A stretch of DNA of 64,000 nucleotides, taken from positions 62,001-126,000 of the forward strand of contig JADFDM010000008.1 of assembly GCA_018262795.1 (NCBI GenBank), written 5' to 3'. This stretch comes from Sphingobacteriales bacterium. GTDB taxonomy: Bacteria; Bacteroidota; Bacteroidia; Chitinophagales; LD1. A program made the translations under genes and the position numbers. Below, piece after piece: positions 1 through 8,308 of the stretch (within the stretch, counting starts at the first letter, position 1; the number at the start of each line of letters is the position of its first letter). The notes beneath the pieces are model-generated. The model had not been told where the DNA came from, ran no database searches, and was given only the letters and a program-made list of their open reading frames with translations.

Positions 1-761
1 CGCAGGCAAAATTGAAAGATGTGGAACGCGACTGGACCCGCTATCTCAAAACAAAAGCAAAAGGCAAACCGGAAGAGGTAGCCGGAGAGATAGCCATGTA
101 TGGAGCCGTAAAAAAGAACGTTGCCCCCGATGGTTTTAATGTATTCAGCAAATTATTGGAAACTACTGAGGGCGTGATGCTCACTGCTTGGTTTATGAGA
201 AGTGATTCCGCCTTTATGAGTAAAGAGAAGGATAGCAATCAGGCATTAGCAGTGGAATTATACCTGCAAAACTTTGCGGTACCCGAATACAAAGCTATTG
301 TAAAAGATGAATTGAAAAGCGAAAACAAAAAACTCGAAGACTTACAAAACGATTTGAAAGGGTTTATCAATGCCGAGGAGAAATCTAATTCAAAGATTAA
401 TGAAAACGAGCGCTCTATCAGTAGAAATAAAACGCAATTAAGAACCAATGAAAATGATCAGAAGAATCAGCAGAATAGAATTGGCCAGCAAAAAGTGGTC
501 GTGGAATCGCTGAAAAGAACTCCCGGTGATGCCTATAAAGAAGCGGAGAAAACGCTGAAGGAAATGGAAAATGAATTGAAGAAGTTGGTCAACGAAAATG
601 AAAAACTAAATAAGCAGATAGATAAATGGGAAAAGGAGATAAGAGAAGAAGGCCGGAATATTGATCAGAGCAAGCAAGATCAATCTTTAAAAAATACGGA
701 TATTGAAAAGCAACGCAGAGTAGTGAAGTCAGTAGAAAACAAGCTGAAAAGCATTCAATAA
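1..761 (+). CDS. Coiled-coil protein, C-terminal part (5' end outside window)
   Basis: The reading frame is open to the left edge, and the first possible start inside the window is only a TTG at 12, so the true start probably lies upstream. The visible part has a mixed N-terminal region of about 95 residues followed by a long Lys/Glu/Asn/Gln-rich stretch to the C-terminus with heptad character, i.e. a predicted coiled coil. There is no Cys-based or catalytic motif. I do not recognise a named family; uncharacterised secreted or periplasmic coiled-coil proteins of this kind occur in Bacteroidota, but the signal peptide, if any, would be outside the window. A hairpin follows the stop codon. Coding status is confident, function unknown. 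Confidence 0.8.
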   Translation, partial: QAKLKDVERDWTRYLKTKAKGKPEEVAGEIAMYGAVKKNVAPDGFNVFSKLLETTEGVMLTAWFMRSDSAFMSKEKDSNQALAVELYLQNFAVPEYKAIVKDELKSENKKLEDLQNDLKGFINAEEKSNSKINENERSISRNKTQLRTNENDQKNQQNRIGQQKVVVESLKRTPGDAYKEAEKTLKEMENELKKLVNENEKLNKQIDKWEKEIREEGRNIDQSKQDQSLKNTDIEKQRRVVKSVENKLKSIQ

Positions 762-777
762 ATTTTGACTCATACTA

Positions 778-817
778 CCAAGCAGGCCTTCAATGAAGCC
801 TTGCTTTGGTTTTAGTT
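778..817 (+). terminator. Hairpin terminator after the coiled-coil gene
   Basis: The segment starting CCAAGCAGGCCTTCA pairs, with two bulged bases, with the following TGAAGCCTTGCTTTGG and runs into a T-rich stretch. It begins 16 bases after the stop codon at 761, the right place for intrinsic termination. Confidence 0.6.
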
Positions 818-895
818 TAGCTTCCACCATATCCTTCGCTGCGCTCGGTGATTGTGCCGAAAGAGTATGCAGTTTAGTATCATAAACGAAGTTCT

Positions 896-1594
896 ATGTC
901 AAATACCTTTGCGGAAAAAGTGATTGATTTCAACCGACATTTGCACTATTCGGGCAAACTGCCGAAAGGGTTTCGGGTAATAAATCCCTATCTGGATAAT
1001 CCGGAAACGATGGAGGTGATACAACAGTTCTATCACAAATTTTACAATGACTCCAAGCAACGAAAATTCATTGTGGGCATTAACCCGAGCCGCCATGGTG
1101 CGGGAGTTACAGGAGTGCCGTTTACCGATACCAAACGATTGGAAAGTGCCTGCGGTATCAAAATGCACTCGGCTTACACGCACGAAGTTTCATCGGTGTT
1201 TATGTATGATTTGATTGCCGAATACGGAGGGGCCAAAGAGTTCTACAAACAGTTTTATATCAACTCGCCCTTTCCCTTAGCCATTATTCGCTTAACCAAA
1301 GAGGGCAAGTGGTTAAATGCCAATTATTATGATGACCCCACTCTGTTTGAAATGGTGAAAGACTTTATGATTTCGTCTTTGAAAAAACATATTCGCATGG
1401 GCGTAGATGCTTCGGAGGTTTTTGTGTTGGGGAAAAAGAATGCCGACTTCATTCAGAAGTTAAATAAGGAAGCGAAGTTGTTTGACCGTTTGCAAATTCT
1501 TGAACACCCTCGATACATTCAGCAATATAAATCAAAAGAAAAGCAGTTTTATATTGAGAAGTTCATCTTCACCTTGAATAGTACCTCCGCCTAA
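896..1594 (+). CDS. SMUG2-like uracil-DNA glycosylase family protein (DUF4918)
   Basis: A 232-residue soluble protein expected to remove uracil (or a related damaged base) from DNA in base excision repair. Two motifs place it in the uracil-DNA glycosylase superfamily near SMUG1: the water-activating loop GINPSRHGAGVTGVPF (G61-I-N-P64 at its start) and the late histidine motif LEHPRYIQQY with H204. SMUG1 has the equivalents GMNPGPFGMAQTGVPF and HPSPRNPQ. The His followed by RYIQQY instead of SPRNPQ is the pattern I associate with the DUF4918/SMUG2 branch described from Pedobacter. The gene is monocistronic, with spacers on both sides and no recognisable repair neighbour. The ATG follows an AT-rich leader without a clear ribosome binding site. 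The family call is confident; substrate range is inferred. Confidence 0.85.
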   Translation: MSNTFAEKVIDFNRHLHYSGKLPKGFRVINPYLDNPETMEVIQQFYHKFYNDSKQRKFIVGINPSRHGAGVTGVPFTDTKRLESACGIKMHSAYTHEVSSVFMYDLIAEYGGAKEFYKQFYINSPFPLAIIRLTKEGKWLNANYYDDPTLFEMVKDFMISSLKKHIRMGVDASEVFVLGKKNADFIQKLNKEAKLFDRLQILEHPRYIQQYKSKEKQFYIEKFIFTLNSTSA

Positions 1595-1924
1595 AACTGA
1601 CTTACTTATCAAAGGCTCCCGATATTGGGAAATGAGATAGAATATTTCTCTCGCAAACTTTACAGGCTTTAAAATACAGCAGTTTATCTGTGTAGCCGGA
1701 GAATCATTATTTTTTTATCTGTAGTTCTGGATGACTTCGAAATGTAGCTAAAAGGTTGAATGTTTGCTGCTGTTTTGAATGCGGTACAGCACCTGACTTT
1801 TTCCCGCAGGATTGCCTTCAGCAAACCTTGCGAGGGAAAAGACCATCGTCTATTTTTATTTCTCCCTTTATCCATTCTTTACTTTAGGTCATTTAATTGC
1901 ATTTTAGAGGCACTAATAAAAGCT
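1595..1924. other. Intergenic spacer, no gene seen
   Basis: About 330 bases between the glycosylase gene and the next membrane protein. Both strands have frequent stops apart from short frames without family resemblance. It holds a T-run near 1709 and a weak 7-of-8 match to the -7 element (TACTTTAG) about 40 bases before the next ATG. I see no RNA gene. Confidence 0.5.
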
Positions 1925-2428
1925 ATGAAGGAATATTACGTACGCTATGGACGCAACCGAAACGTTGCATGGGCCATTGTACTTCCTTGTTTGAGTATCG
2001 CACCTTTCATAGAGTTGATGAAGAGTTTAAAACCAATGAGCGATTGGGCAACGTATCTTCTGATTTTTACTTTTTTTGCCCTCGTTATATTGTTGACTAT
2101 TGCATTACTCAAACGACTATATCCCAAAGTAAAACTGGTAATAGACGACACACAATTGGAGATACAGTTTGACCAGATTACATTTCATCCCCGCGATGGG
2201 ATTATCGTAAAGGCAGGGGAAATAATAAACTTTAGTTATGGTGCGGCAGGGCTGCCTTACGTTCGCGACTATATGCGCTTTGAAACAAAGTGCAAGCCCT
2301 ATCGTTTTCAGTTGTCGGCAATGTCGTATGCCAATCTTACAATTGATGAATTTTTTGAAGCTACTGAGCGCATTGAAAACATGATAAAAAGGAAACCTCC
2401 AATTAGCGCCATACCGCGTGGCTTATAG
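1925..2428 (+). CDS. Small two-helix membrane protein, uncharacterised
   Basis: A 167-residue protein starting at the ATG of MKEYYVRYGRNRN. The frame extends further upstream, but that part is low quality and reads like untranslated leader, so I prefer this start. Two hydrophobic helices (roughly residues 15-35 and 40-65), separated by a short polar turn, are followed by a cytoplasmic-looking domain of about 100 residues with alternating strand character (KVKLVIDDTQLEIQF, then RDGIIVKAGEIINF). This resembles PH-like or YcxB-like membrane-associated proteins in layout, which is only an impression. No catalytic motif is visible. It stands alone between two non-coding spacers. Confidence 0.65.
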   Translation: MKEYYVRYGRNRNVAWAIVLPCLSIAPFIELMKSLKPMSDWATYLLIFTFFALVILLTIALLKRLYPKVKLVIDDTQLEIQFDQITFHPRDGIIVKAGEIINFSYGAAGLPYVRDYMRFETKCKPYRFQLSAMSYANLTIDEFFEATERIENMIKRKPPISAIPRGL

Positions 2429-2503
2429 CGAAGCGTTCTTGTGTTGTATTTCTCTTCTCCTTCTACATCTTTCTTCGCTTGCAACCTTACTTAGCTCTCC
2501 ACT

Positions 2504-2550
2504 GTTGTTGGTGACGTTCCGATGAAAATCGGGACTGAAACAGCAACAAC
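2504..2550. repeat. Extended stem-loop with GAAA tetraloop
   Basis: An inner 8-bp stem (2516-2523 with 2528-2535, one G-T pair) is closed by the four-base loop GAAA. An outer stem (2504-2513 with 2541-2550, one mismatch) is built from GTTGTTG and CAACAAC. It lies in a 366-base spacer with no gene. It could be a structured RNA, a terminator-like fold or the relic of a repeat element. Confidence 0.6.
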
Positions 2551-2623
2551 GGCACAACTATTAACTCCGTCATTTATGGCGGAGAAAATCTACGCCATAC
2601 TACACCGGTTTTAGCCATGACTT

Positions 2624-2679
2624 TTTAGGCAGGCAGAGCTAAAGCCATGAGATAGATATTCTGTTGCCCCCTGCCTAAA
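2624..2679. repeat. 10-bp perfect inverted repeat
   Basis: TTTAGGCAGG at 2624-2633 is the exact reverse complement of CCTGCCTAAA at 2670-2679. The 36 bases between carry a shorter pair of AGCCATGA words, one just outside and one inside. Together with the stem-loop 75 bases upstream, it makes the 2429-2794 spacer unusually palindromic. No coding frame is evident in the spacer. Confidence 0.55.
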
Positions 2680-2794
2680 GGCTGGAGTGAATACTGGAAG
2701 ATGTTTGTTTTTACTTTTTCGCTGGCCGGGCTACAGACCAAAGAACGCAGGATTAGCTTTTATGTGACTCCACGCTTGCGTTGAGCATCATTAC

Positions 2795-3793
2795 TTATGT
2801 TTTCTGCGATAGATACCAACTTACTGTTCTTTTCACTCCTTCCCTAAAACTAACCATTTGCCGGTATCCGATTTCGCGTTGTGCTTTTTCAGAACTAAAA
2901 TGAAGATCATGGGTGGAGGTATTCACAATGTAAGTGCTAATCAACGGCATTTTCTTTCGCAAAAATAAAAAGTGAAAGACATCCACCATAAAAGCCAGAG
3001 GCATCAGAACAAGAGAAGGCACTGCGGTGAGTTTGGGTTTTAGTTTCAACTCTTCTCCAAAAGAGCCAAGCAGATTTTTGAGAGTTATACAGGCGGGTTC
3101 GTAATCAGCAATAATGTAGGTGTTGCCGCTGGCATTTTCAGTCATTCCCGCCCGTAAAAGACCAAAAGCCAGATTCTCTGCATATACATATCCAAGTTGC
3201 TTATCGCCTTTATTTACATATCCCATCAGCCGCCTTTGCTCTAAGCGTTCCAACATTTCTTTGCTCGTCATTCGATCGTTAGGTCCATAGATGTTGAAAC
3301 CCGGGCGAATGATGACCGTTTCAATTTTGGTTTTGAATTTCGATAGCAACTCTTCGCATTTAATTTTAGAGGCAATGTAAGGTCGGGTAAAGAATCCCGT
3401 TTTTAGCAGAGGAGTATTTTCATCTGCATTTCTGAAATCTGAAAAGCCATGCACCACTAATGAACTCATAAAAACGAATCTTCTGACATTACTTTTAATC
3501 GCTTCGTGTAGAATATTTTTAGTGCCTTCGTAATTTACTTTATAAATCTGATGGCTCCATGCTAATGACGGTATGGCGGCAAGATGAAAAACAAGCTCCA
3601 CCTCCTTTAAAACTCCGAGCAGCATTTCCGGCCGGGTAACATCGGCATAGATTATTTCGCAGTTCGTATCCTCCAAATTTGACAAATCAGTTCCCGACAG
3701 CACCATCGCTTTTACCACATGCCCTTCTCGCACCAGCAGCTTAGTAAGATTGCTGCCTATAAATCCGTTAGCACCGGTTACTAAAACTTTCAT
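2795..3793 (-). CDS. NAD-dependent epimerase/dehydratase (extended SDR)
   Basis: A 332-residue extended short-chain dehydrogenase. The N-terminus has the Rossmann dinucleotide motif TGANGFIG (G7, G10, G13), followed by the HLAA strand motif and a catalytic Ser near 110 with Tyr139-x3-Lys143 (YIASK). Members act on nucleotide sugars, sterols or dihydroflavonol-type substrates; the substrate cannot be read from the sequence. The C-terminal third has a hydrophobic stretch (VLMPLAFMVDVFHFLFL) seen in some membrane-associated SDRs. It is the second gene of a minus-strand pair, starting six bases after the CPBP protease stop, so the two are probably co-transcribed. Confidence 0.88.
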   Translation of the reverse strand: MKVLVTGANGFIGSNLTKLLVREGHVVKAMVLSGTDLSNLEDTNCEIIYADVTRPEMLLGVLKEVELVFHLAAIPSLAWSHQIYKVNYEGTKNILHEAIKSNVRRFVFMSSLVVHGFSDFRNADENTPLLKTGFFTRPYIASKIKCEELLSKFKTKIETVIIRPGFNIYGPNDRMTSKEMLERLEQRRLMGYVNKGDKQLGYVYAENLAFGLLRAGMTENASGNTYIIADYEPACITLKNLLGSFGEELKLKPKLTAVPSLVLMPLAFMVDVFHFLFLRKKMPLISTYIVNTSTHDLHFSSEKAQREIGYRQMVSFREGVKRTVSWYLSQKT

Positions 3794-3799
3794 AGTTCG

Positions 3800-4558
3800 T
3801 CAGAAAAACTTTTGTGGCAACAAATGCAGCCAGTGAAGCGAGAAAAGATCAATACAAATGTTCATGGCGTAATGAATAATCATTCCGTACCAAATTGAAT
3901 GGTAGCGAAACGCCACGTAGCCAAACACAGGGCCGAAAACTGCCGCTGAAATTATTTCGGGAGTCGGTTTGCCTATATGAAATAAAGTGGTGAGAACGGT
4001 TTGAATCAGAATAATGAAGAGAAGTTCTTTTACCCGGGCCTGCTCGCTTTTTAATCCGAACTGCAAATATCCGCGAAAGAAAATTTCATAAGCTGCAAAG
4101 TAGAAGAAGTAAGCCAACTGATATAAAATGAACACTAACCAACTCGTTCCTATCAATTTGCTCAAAGGATACTCCGAAATAATCAGTGGGTCTTGTGATG
4201 AAAGATAAGTGCTCGCGATAACGATGGGATACGCCACCGAGCAAATTATCAATGCCTGTTTGTTGAAAGGAAGCCTCAGCCCAAATTTGCTGAAATCTTG
4301 TTTTAGATAATATTTCGTAATCAAAAAAGGAAAGCCCCCAAACAATAAAACCGTAATAGCAAACTGATAGAAATATTGATACAGGTCGAACCATTTATCG
4401 CCATGTCCGAAAAGTTGATGAAACACTACTAAGTCTTTGGAGTAAGTGGTTTTGTTGTGGTACCACAAAGCAATGAACCAATAAACTAAAGTGATGGTGA
4501 CAGAAGAAAGCAACACTATCGTTCTTCTTTTTTGTAGAGATGTGTAGGTTTGTTGCAC
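3800..4558 (-). CDS. CPBP-family intramembrane metalloprotease (Abi/CAAX-like)
   Basis: A polytopic protein of about 252 residues with around seven hydrophobic segments. The signature elements of the CPBP family are present in order: YEIFFRG (a reduced form of the EExxxR motif with one Glu), a Phe-His pair in TTLFHIG, and HYAMN (HxxxN). Members are membrane glutamic/metallo-type proteases or homologues in prenyl-protein processing and bacteriocin self-immunity. The first motif lacks the usual double Glu, so activity is uncertain. The start is ambiguous: the frame can begin at a TTG at 4591, abutting the divergent GH1 start, at this GTG, or at a GTG at 4519. A 7-of-8 match to the -7 element (4563-4570, minus) sits just upstream of the chosen GTG. 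It leads a two-gene unit with the downstream epimerase. Confidence 0.75.
   Translation of the reverse strand: MQQTYTSLQKRRTIVLLSSVTITLVYWFIALWYHNKTTYSKDLVVFHQLFGHGDKWFDLYQYFYQFAITVLLFGGFPFLITKYYLKQDFSKFGLRLPFNKQALIICSVAYPIVIASTYLSSQDPLIISEYPLSKLIGTSWLVFILYQLAYFFYFAAYEIFFRGYLQFGLKSEQARVKELLFIILIQTVLTTLFHIGKPTPEIISAAVFGPVFGYVAFRYHSIWYGMIIHYAMNICIDLFSLHWLHLLPQKFF
4545..4552 (+). promoter_or_regulatory. -7 promoter element for the GH1 gene
   Basis: TAGGTTTG matches the Bacteroidota -7 consensus TAnnTTTG exactly, 40 bases before the GH1 ATG. No TTTG is seen at the usual -33 spacing. The element falls inside or at the very start of the divergent CPBP frame. Confidence 0.45.
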
Positions 4559-4591
4559 TTGATAAATGTAGAATAAATACCTTGCAAACAA

Positions 4592-6028
4592 ATGACAAGA
4601 GGAGAATATCTTAAAGCCATCGCAGCACTTTCCGCAGGGAGTTTGCTGCCAAATAGCCTATTGGCAAAACTGCTTGCCGATGAGGAATTGAAGCGCAGTG
4701 ATTTTGGAAAAGATTTTGTATGGGGCACTGCTACAGCCGCCTATCAAATAGAAGGCGGGTGGAAAGAGGATGGCAAAAGTGAAAGTAATTGGGACCACTT
4801 TACGCATTACCACAAACACAAAATCAAGAATCGCGAAAACGGAGATGTGGCAGATGATTTCTACCATCGCTACAACAGTGATATTGAGCTGATGCACAGC
4901 ATGAATATTCCCGCGTATCGTTTTTCTATTTCTTGGCCGAGAATTATACCAAACGGAACGGGGAGCATCAATCAGAAGGGAGTTGATTTTTATAACCGGG
5001 TGATTGATAAATGTCTTCAAGAGAATGTGGAGCCTTGGCTCACCTGCTATCACTGGGATATGCCGCAAGTGCTGGAGGCTAAAGGGGGATGGGCCAATCG
5101 CGAAATGTTGAAATGGTTTGAGGAATACGTAGATGTACTTTCTCGAAAATTTGGTGATCGCGTAAAGAACTGGATGGTCATTAACGAAGCACTTTCGTTT
5201 ACACTGGCGGGTTATCTGGCGGGTCAGAATGCACCGGGATATGTCAGTTTCAAAAAGTTTTTTGCTTCTGTTCATCATTCAACTATGGCGCAGAGTATTG
5301 GCGGAAGAGTGATTCGCGCTAATGTGAAGAATGCTAATATCGGTACCACCTTCGTTGCCATTGCTTTAGATGGATGGAAAGAGAAACCGGCAAATATTAA
5401 AGCAGCAAAGCGAATGGATGTAATACTCAACCGGATGTATATTGAACCTGTTCTTGGTATGGGTTATCCGATAAAAGATTTGCCGGCTCTTAAACATGTG
5501 GTGAAGCACATGAAAGAAGATGATGAACAGAAAATAAAGTTCGACTTCGACTTTATAGGTGTGCAGAATTATACCCGCATGATGATCAAAAACTTAGCTC
5601 TTATTCCTGCTGTTCATGCACTGCCAGTGAACGCTAAGAAAACGACTCACGAAGAGTTAACGCAAATGGGTTGGGAAGTGAATCCCGAAGGCATGTATCG
5701 AGTCGTCAAACAATTTGCTGCTTACCCGGGAGTAAAGAAAATAATCATTACCGAAAACGGAGCAGGTTTTGATGACACGGTGACGAATGGCGAAGTGCAT
5801 GACCCCAAACGCACCCAATACCTCAAAGATTATCTGAAACAAATTCTGCGAGCCAAGCGAGAAGGAATTGATGTGGGTGGCTATTTCATTTGGAGCTTCA
5901 TGGATAATTTTGAATGGGCAGAGGGGTATCGTCCGCAATTAGGTATTGTGCATGTAGATTATAAAACTCAGGAGCGAATAGTAAAAGACAGCGGCAAGTG
6001 GTATAGCCGGTTTTTAAAAGGAGATTGA
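4592..6028 (+). CDS. Glycoside hydrolase family 1 beta-glucosidase-like enzyme
   Basis: A 478-residue GH1 enzyme expected to hydrolyse beta-glucosides or beta-galactosides with retention. The GH1 core begins near residue 38 (FVWGTATAAYQIEGG). The acid/base glutamate is E199 in MVINEALSF, where the usual NEP is NEA, and the nucleophile is E388 in ITENGAGF. The C-terminal WSFMDNFEW motif, which lines the sugar site, is intact. The N-terminus MTRGEYLKAIAALSAG looks like a twin-arginine (Tat) leader in which the second arginine is glycine; a hydrophobic segment to about residue 29 follows. The ATG is the only in-frame start because a stop lies just upstream. It is monocistronic and divergent from the CPBP protease. 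Confidence 0.92.
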   Translation: MTRGEYLKAIAALSAGSLLPNSLLAKLLADEELKRSDFGKDFVWGTATAAYQIEGGWKEDGKSESNWDHFTHYHKHKIKNRENGDVADDFYHRYNSDIELMHSMNIPAYRFSISWPRIIPNGTGSINQKGVDFYNRVIDKCLQENVEPWLTCYHWDMPQVLEAKGGWANREMLKWFEEYVDVLSRKFGDRVKNWMVINEALSFTLAGYLAGQNAPGYVSFKKFFASVHHSTMAQSIGGRVIRANVKNANIGTTFVAIALDGWKEKPANIKAAKRMDVILNRMYIEPVLGMGYPIKDLPALKHVVKHMKEDDEQKIKFDFDFIGVQNYTRMMIKNLALIPAVHALPVNAKKTTHEELTQMGWEVNPEGMYRVVKQFAAYPGVKKIIITENGAGFDDTVTNGEVHDPKRTQYLKDYLKQILRAKREGIDVGGYFIWSFMDNFEWAEGYRPQLGIVHVDYKTQERIVKDSGKWYSRFLKGD

Positions 6029-6280
6029 TTAAATATCGAGACGGAAATTGTTTATCCTGCTCATAGATGGGAAAAAGGAAATTGGGAAGTTCTTGTTACC
6101 AATTCCATCCGGCACATTTCTAAATCTCCAATTTCTACCCATTGCCTTCACAACTATTGTTAATGATATATCTCTTTCAGAGGAGAAGTATTCCAGTCTG
6201 ATGCAAATCATTGTTCTATGGTTTCCTATTGCTATCATTCGCTCCGTCATTCTTCCTATCTAAGTAGAAGATAACATAGC

Positions 6281-8269
6281 GTGAGTTTATTACAGAGTCG
6301 AGTAAAACATAAGTGGTATGCCACTATCATTTTGTTACTGATGGTAGGGAATGCCTTTGCCTACCATCCCTTGGGGGCTGACCTATCCTACCAATGTCTC
6401 GATCCCACTCACCACGTTTATAAAATCATTTTGACTTACTACCACGACTGTAGAGAGCCGGATGAAAACCCCGACATTGCCCTTCAAATTTCATCTGCTT
6501 CGTGCCATGAAAATTTTATCGTAATCCCCACACCGCAGCCCTGCCCCGACAATCTGAATGGCGAGCAACCTTGCGAGATTACTCCCTTGTGTTATGCTTC
6601 TATTGCACAATCAGAATGTAACGGTGGGCACTATCAGGGGATGGAAGCGGTTACCTATTTGGATACTGTAACACTGCCGCAAGCCTGCACCGACTGGGTA
6701 TTCAGTTTTGATGTATGCTGCCGAGGAGGCAATATTACCAACTTGATGGATCCCGAATCGCATGATCTGTATGTAGAAGCTACTTTGAATAATGCACTTG
6801 CGCTCTCCGATAACTCGCCACAATTTACCACTATCCCCATTCCCTATATTTGTGCCAATCAGCCTTTTTCTTATAACTTGGGAACCATAGATGCCGATGG
6901 AGATTCACTGGTTTATTCGCTTATTTCTCCTATGGATGCAGGGGAGACCCCTATTACTTATGAAAATGGATATTCCGTAAGTGACCCACTCTCTACCAAT
7001 GGTATTTTTTCATTTAATACGGCTAACGGACAACTGTCTTTTACACCGGCTGCTGTGCAGATTGCGGTCATCACCGTTCTTGTAAAAGAATACCGTCTGG
7101 GACAGTTGATAGGAACCATGATGCGCGATATTGAAGTAGTGGTATATAACCTTCCCAATTGTGCTTTGCCTCCACCTGTATTTTCGGGGATTGATTCAGA
7201 GAGTGTACATGGCGGCATTCTTATCGGTGCAAATTCTGTGCGGATGTGTCCGGGTGGGCATCTTTCATTTTCTACGCAGGCAATAGAATCTTCGGGTGAC
7301 TCTGTATTCAGCCAATCTAATATTGTTGCTTCTATTCCGGGAGCGCAGTATAATACGCACTACGTTTCAGGAAATTCAATTGTAGGGAACTTTGAATGGA
7401 CTCCAGATGAAAGTGATACCGGTCAGCATAATTTTGTCGTGACGGTGAGTAATCACGCTTGCCCTCTTTCGGCCAGCCAAGCCACCGCTATTACGGTAGA
7501 TATTTTCTCCGGAGTGCAGCCCGGCCTTGGTTACGATACACTAATTTGCAAAGGCGACTCTATCTCACTTTTTTCGGGTAATGGCAGCGCTTACTCATGG
7601 AAGCAGCCGACCGGTTTGAGTTGCACTGAGTGTAGCAAACCCATTGCACGACCCGATACGACCAGCAATTATCAAGAGGTGATAACGGATCCCTCTACAG
7701 CTTGCAAAACTTCGCACCACTGGCTCGTAATGGTGCAGAACCTAACCATTAATCCCTTGTTTTCCGATACGTTTGTAGTGGAGGGAACTCCTGTACAGTT
7801 AGGCGCTAATCCCACCGGAGGTGACCATGTATTTACTTATGATTGGCAGCCTTCAGAATATCTCAACAGCATCAATGACTCGCAACCCGTTTCAATTCCA
7901 TATACCGATATTACCTATACCCTCGCAGTTAGCAGTGGCTCCTGCGCGGAAACAAGTCAAATAAATATTCACGTTCGCCTGCTTCCCGATAATGTATTTA
8001 TCCCGAATGTATTTACTCCCAATGGTGATGGTAACAACGATTATTTTATGGCCTATGGCGATAAAGTGACTTGGGCAAAATGTGAGATTGCTGTATTTAA
8101 CCGAACGGGAGAAAGAGTATTTGAGAGTCGCGATCCGGAGTTTAAATGGGACGGAACTTTTAAAGGAACCCCGCTGCTATCTGGGGTATATATCTACCGA
8201 GTTGTTGTTGTTTTTCATGATAAGGAAGTAGGAAGAAATTACAAGGGCAGCCTAACATTGCTGAGATAG
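6281..8269 (+). CDS. Secreted T9SS type B cargo protein (gliding motility C-terminal domain)
   Basis: A 662-residue surface or secreted protein. The GTG start gives a signal peptide of about 27 residues ending AFA. The mature N-terminus (LGADLSYQCLD, then TYYHDC) matches a widespread Bacteroidota adhesin head usually written as GGEISYxCL...YRDC. The middle contains cadherin/Ig-like strands (DADGDSLVYSL). The last ~90 residues, from FIPNVFTPNGDGNNDYF to the terminal GSLTLLR, are the gliding-motility-associated C-terminal domain that acts as a type B T9SS sorting signal. Many paired cysteines agree with an extracellular location. It is convergent with the M43 protease gene, with 39 bases between stops and no clear terminator. 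Confidence 0.88.
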   Translation: MSLLQSRVKHKWYATIILLLMVGNAFAYHPLGADLSYQCLDPTHHVYKIILTYYHDCREPDENPDIALQISSASCHENFIVIPTPQPCPDNLNGEQPCEITPLCYASIAQSECNGGHYQGMEAVTYLDTVTLPQACTDWVFSFDVCCRGGNITNLMDPESHDLYVEATLNNALALSDNSPQFTTIPIPYICANQPFSYNLGTIDADGDSLVYSLISPMDAGETPITYENGYSVSDPLSTNGIFSFNTANGQLSFTPAAVQIAVITVLVKEYRLGQLIGTMMRDIEVVVYNLPNCALPPPVFSGIDSESVHGGILIGANSVRMCPGGHLSFSTQAIESSGDSVFSQSNIVASIPGAQYNTHYVSGNSIVGNFEWTPDESDTGQHNFVVTVSNHACPLSASQATAITVDIFSGVQPGLGYDTLICKGDSISLFSGNGSAYSWKQPTGLSCTECSKPIARPDTTSNYQEVITDPSTACKTSHHWLVMVQNLTINPLFSDTFVVEGTPVQLGANPTGGDHVFTYDWQPSEYLNSINDSQPVSIPYTDITYTLAVSSGSCAETSQINIHVRLLPDNVFIPNVFTPNGDGNNDYFMAYGDKVTWAKCEIAVFNRTGERVFESRDPEFKWDGTFKGTPLLSGVYIYRVVVVFHDKEVGRNYKGSLTLLR

Positions 8270-8308
8270 CTTCCCATCCCTCGCCTCCAACCTATAGCAT
8301 AGAAGAAT

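Noticed and set aside
4658-5278. 206-residue minus-strand frame inside the GH1 gene
   Set aside because: Antisense shadow of the GH1 core containing both conserved segments; no family resemblance.
6029-6263. Short frames on both strands after the GH1 gene (about 70 residues each)
   Set aside because: Hydrophobic or mixed sequences without family character, overlapping each other, and no start context; typical of chance frames in a 250-base spacer.
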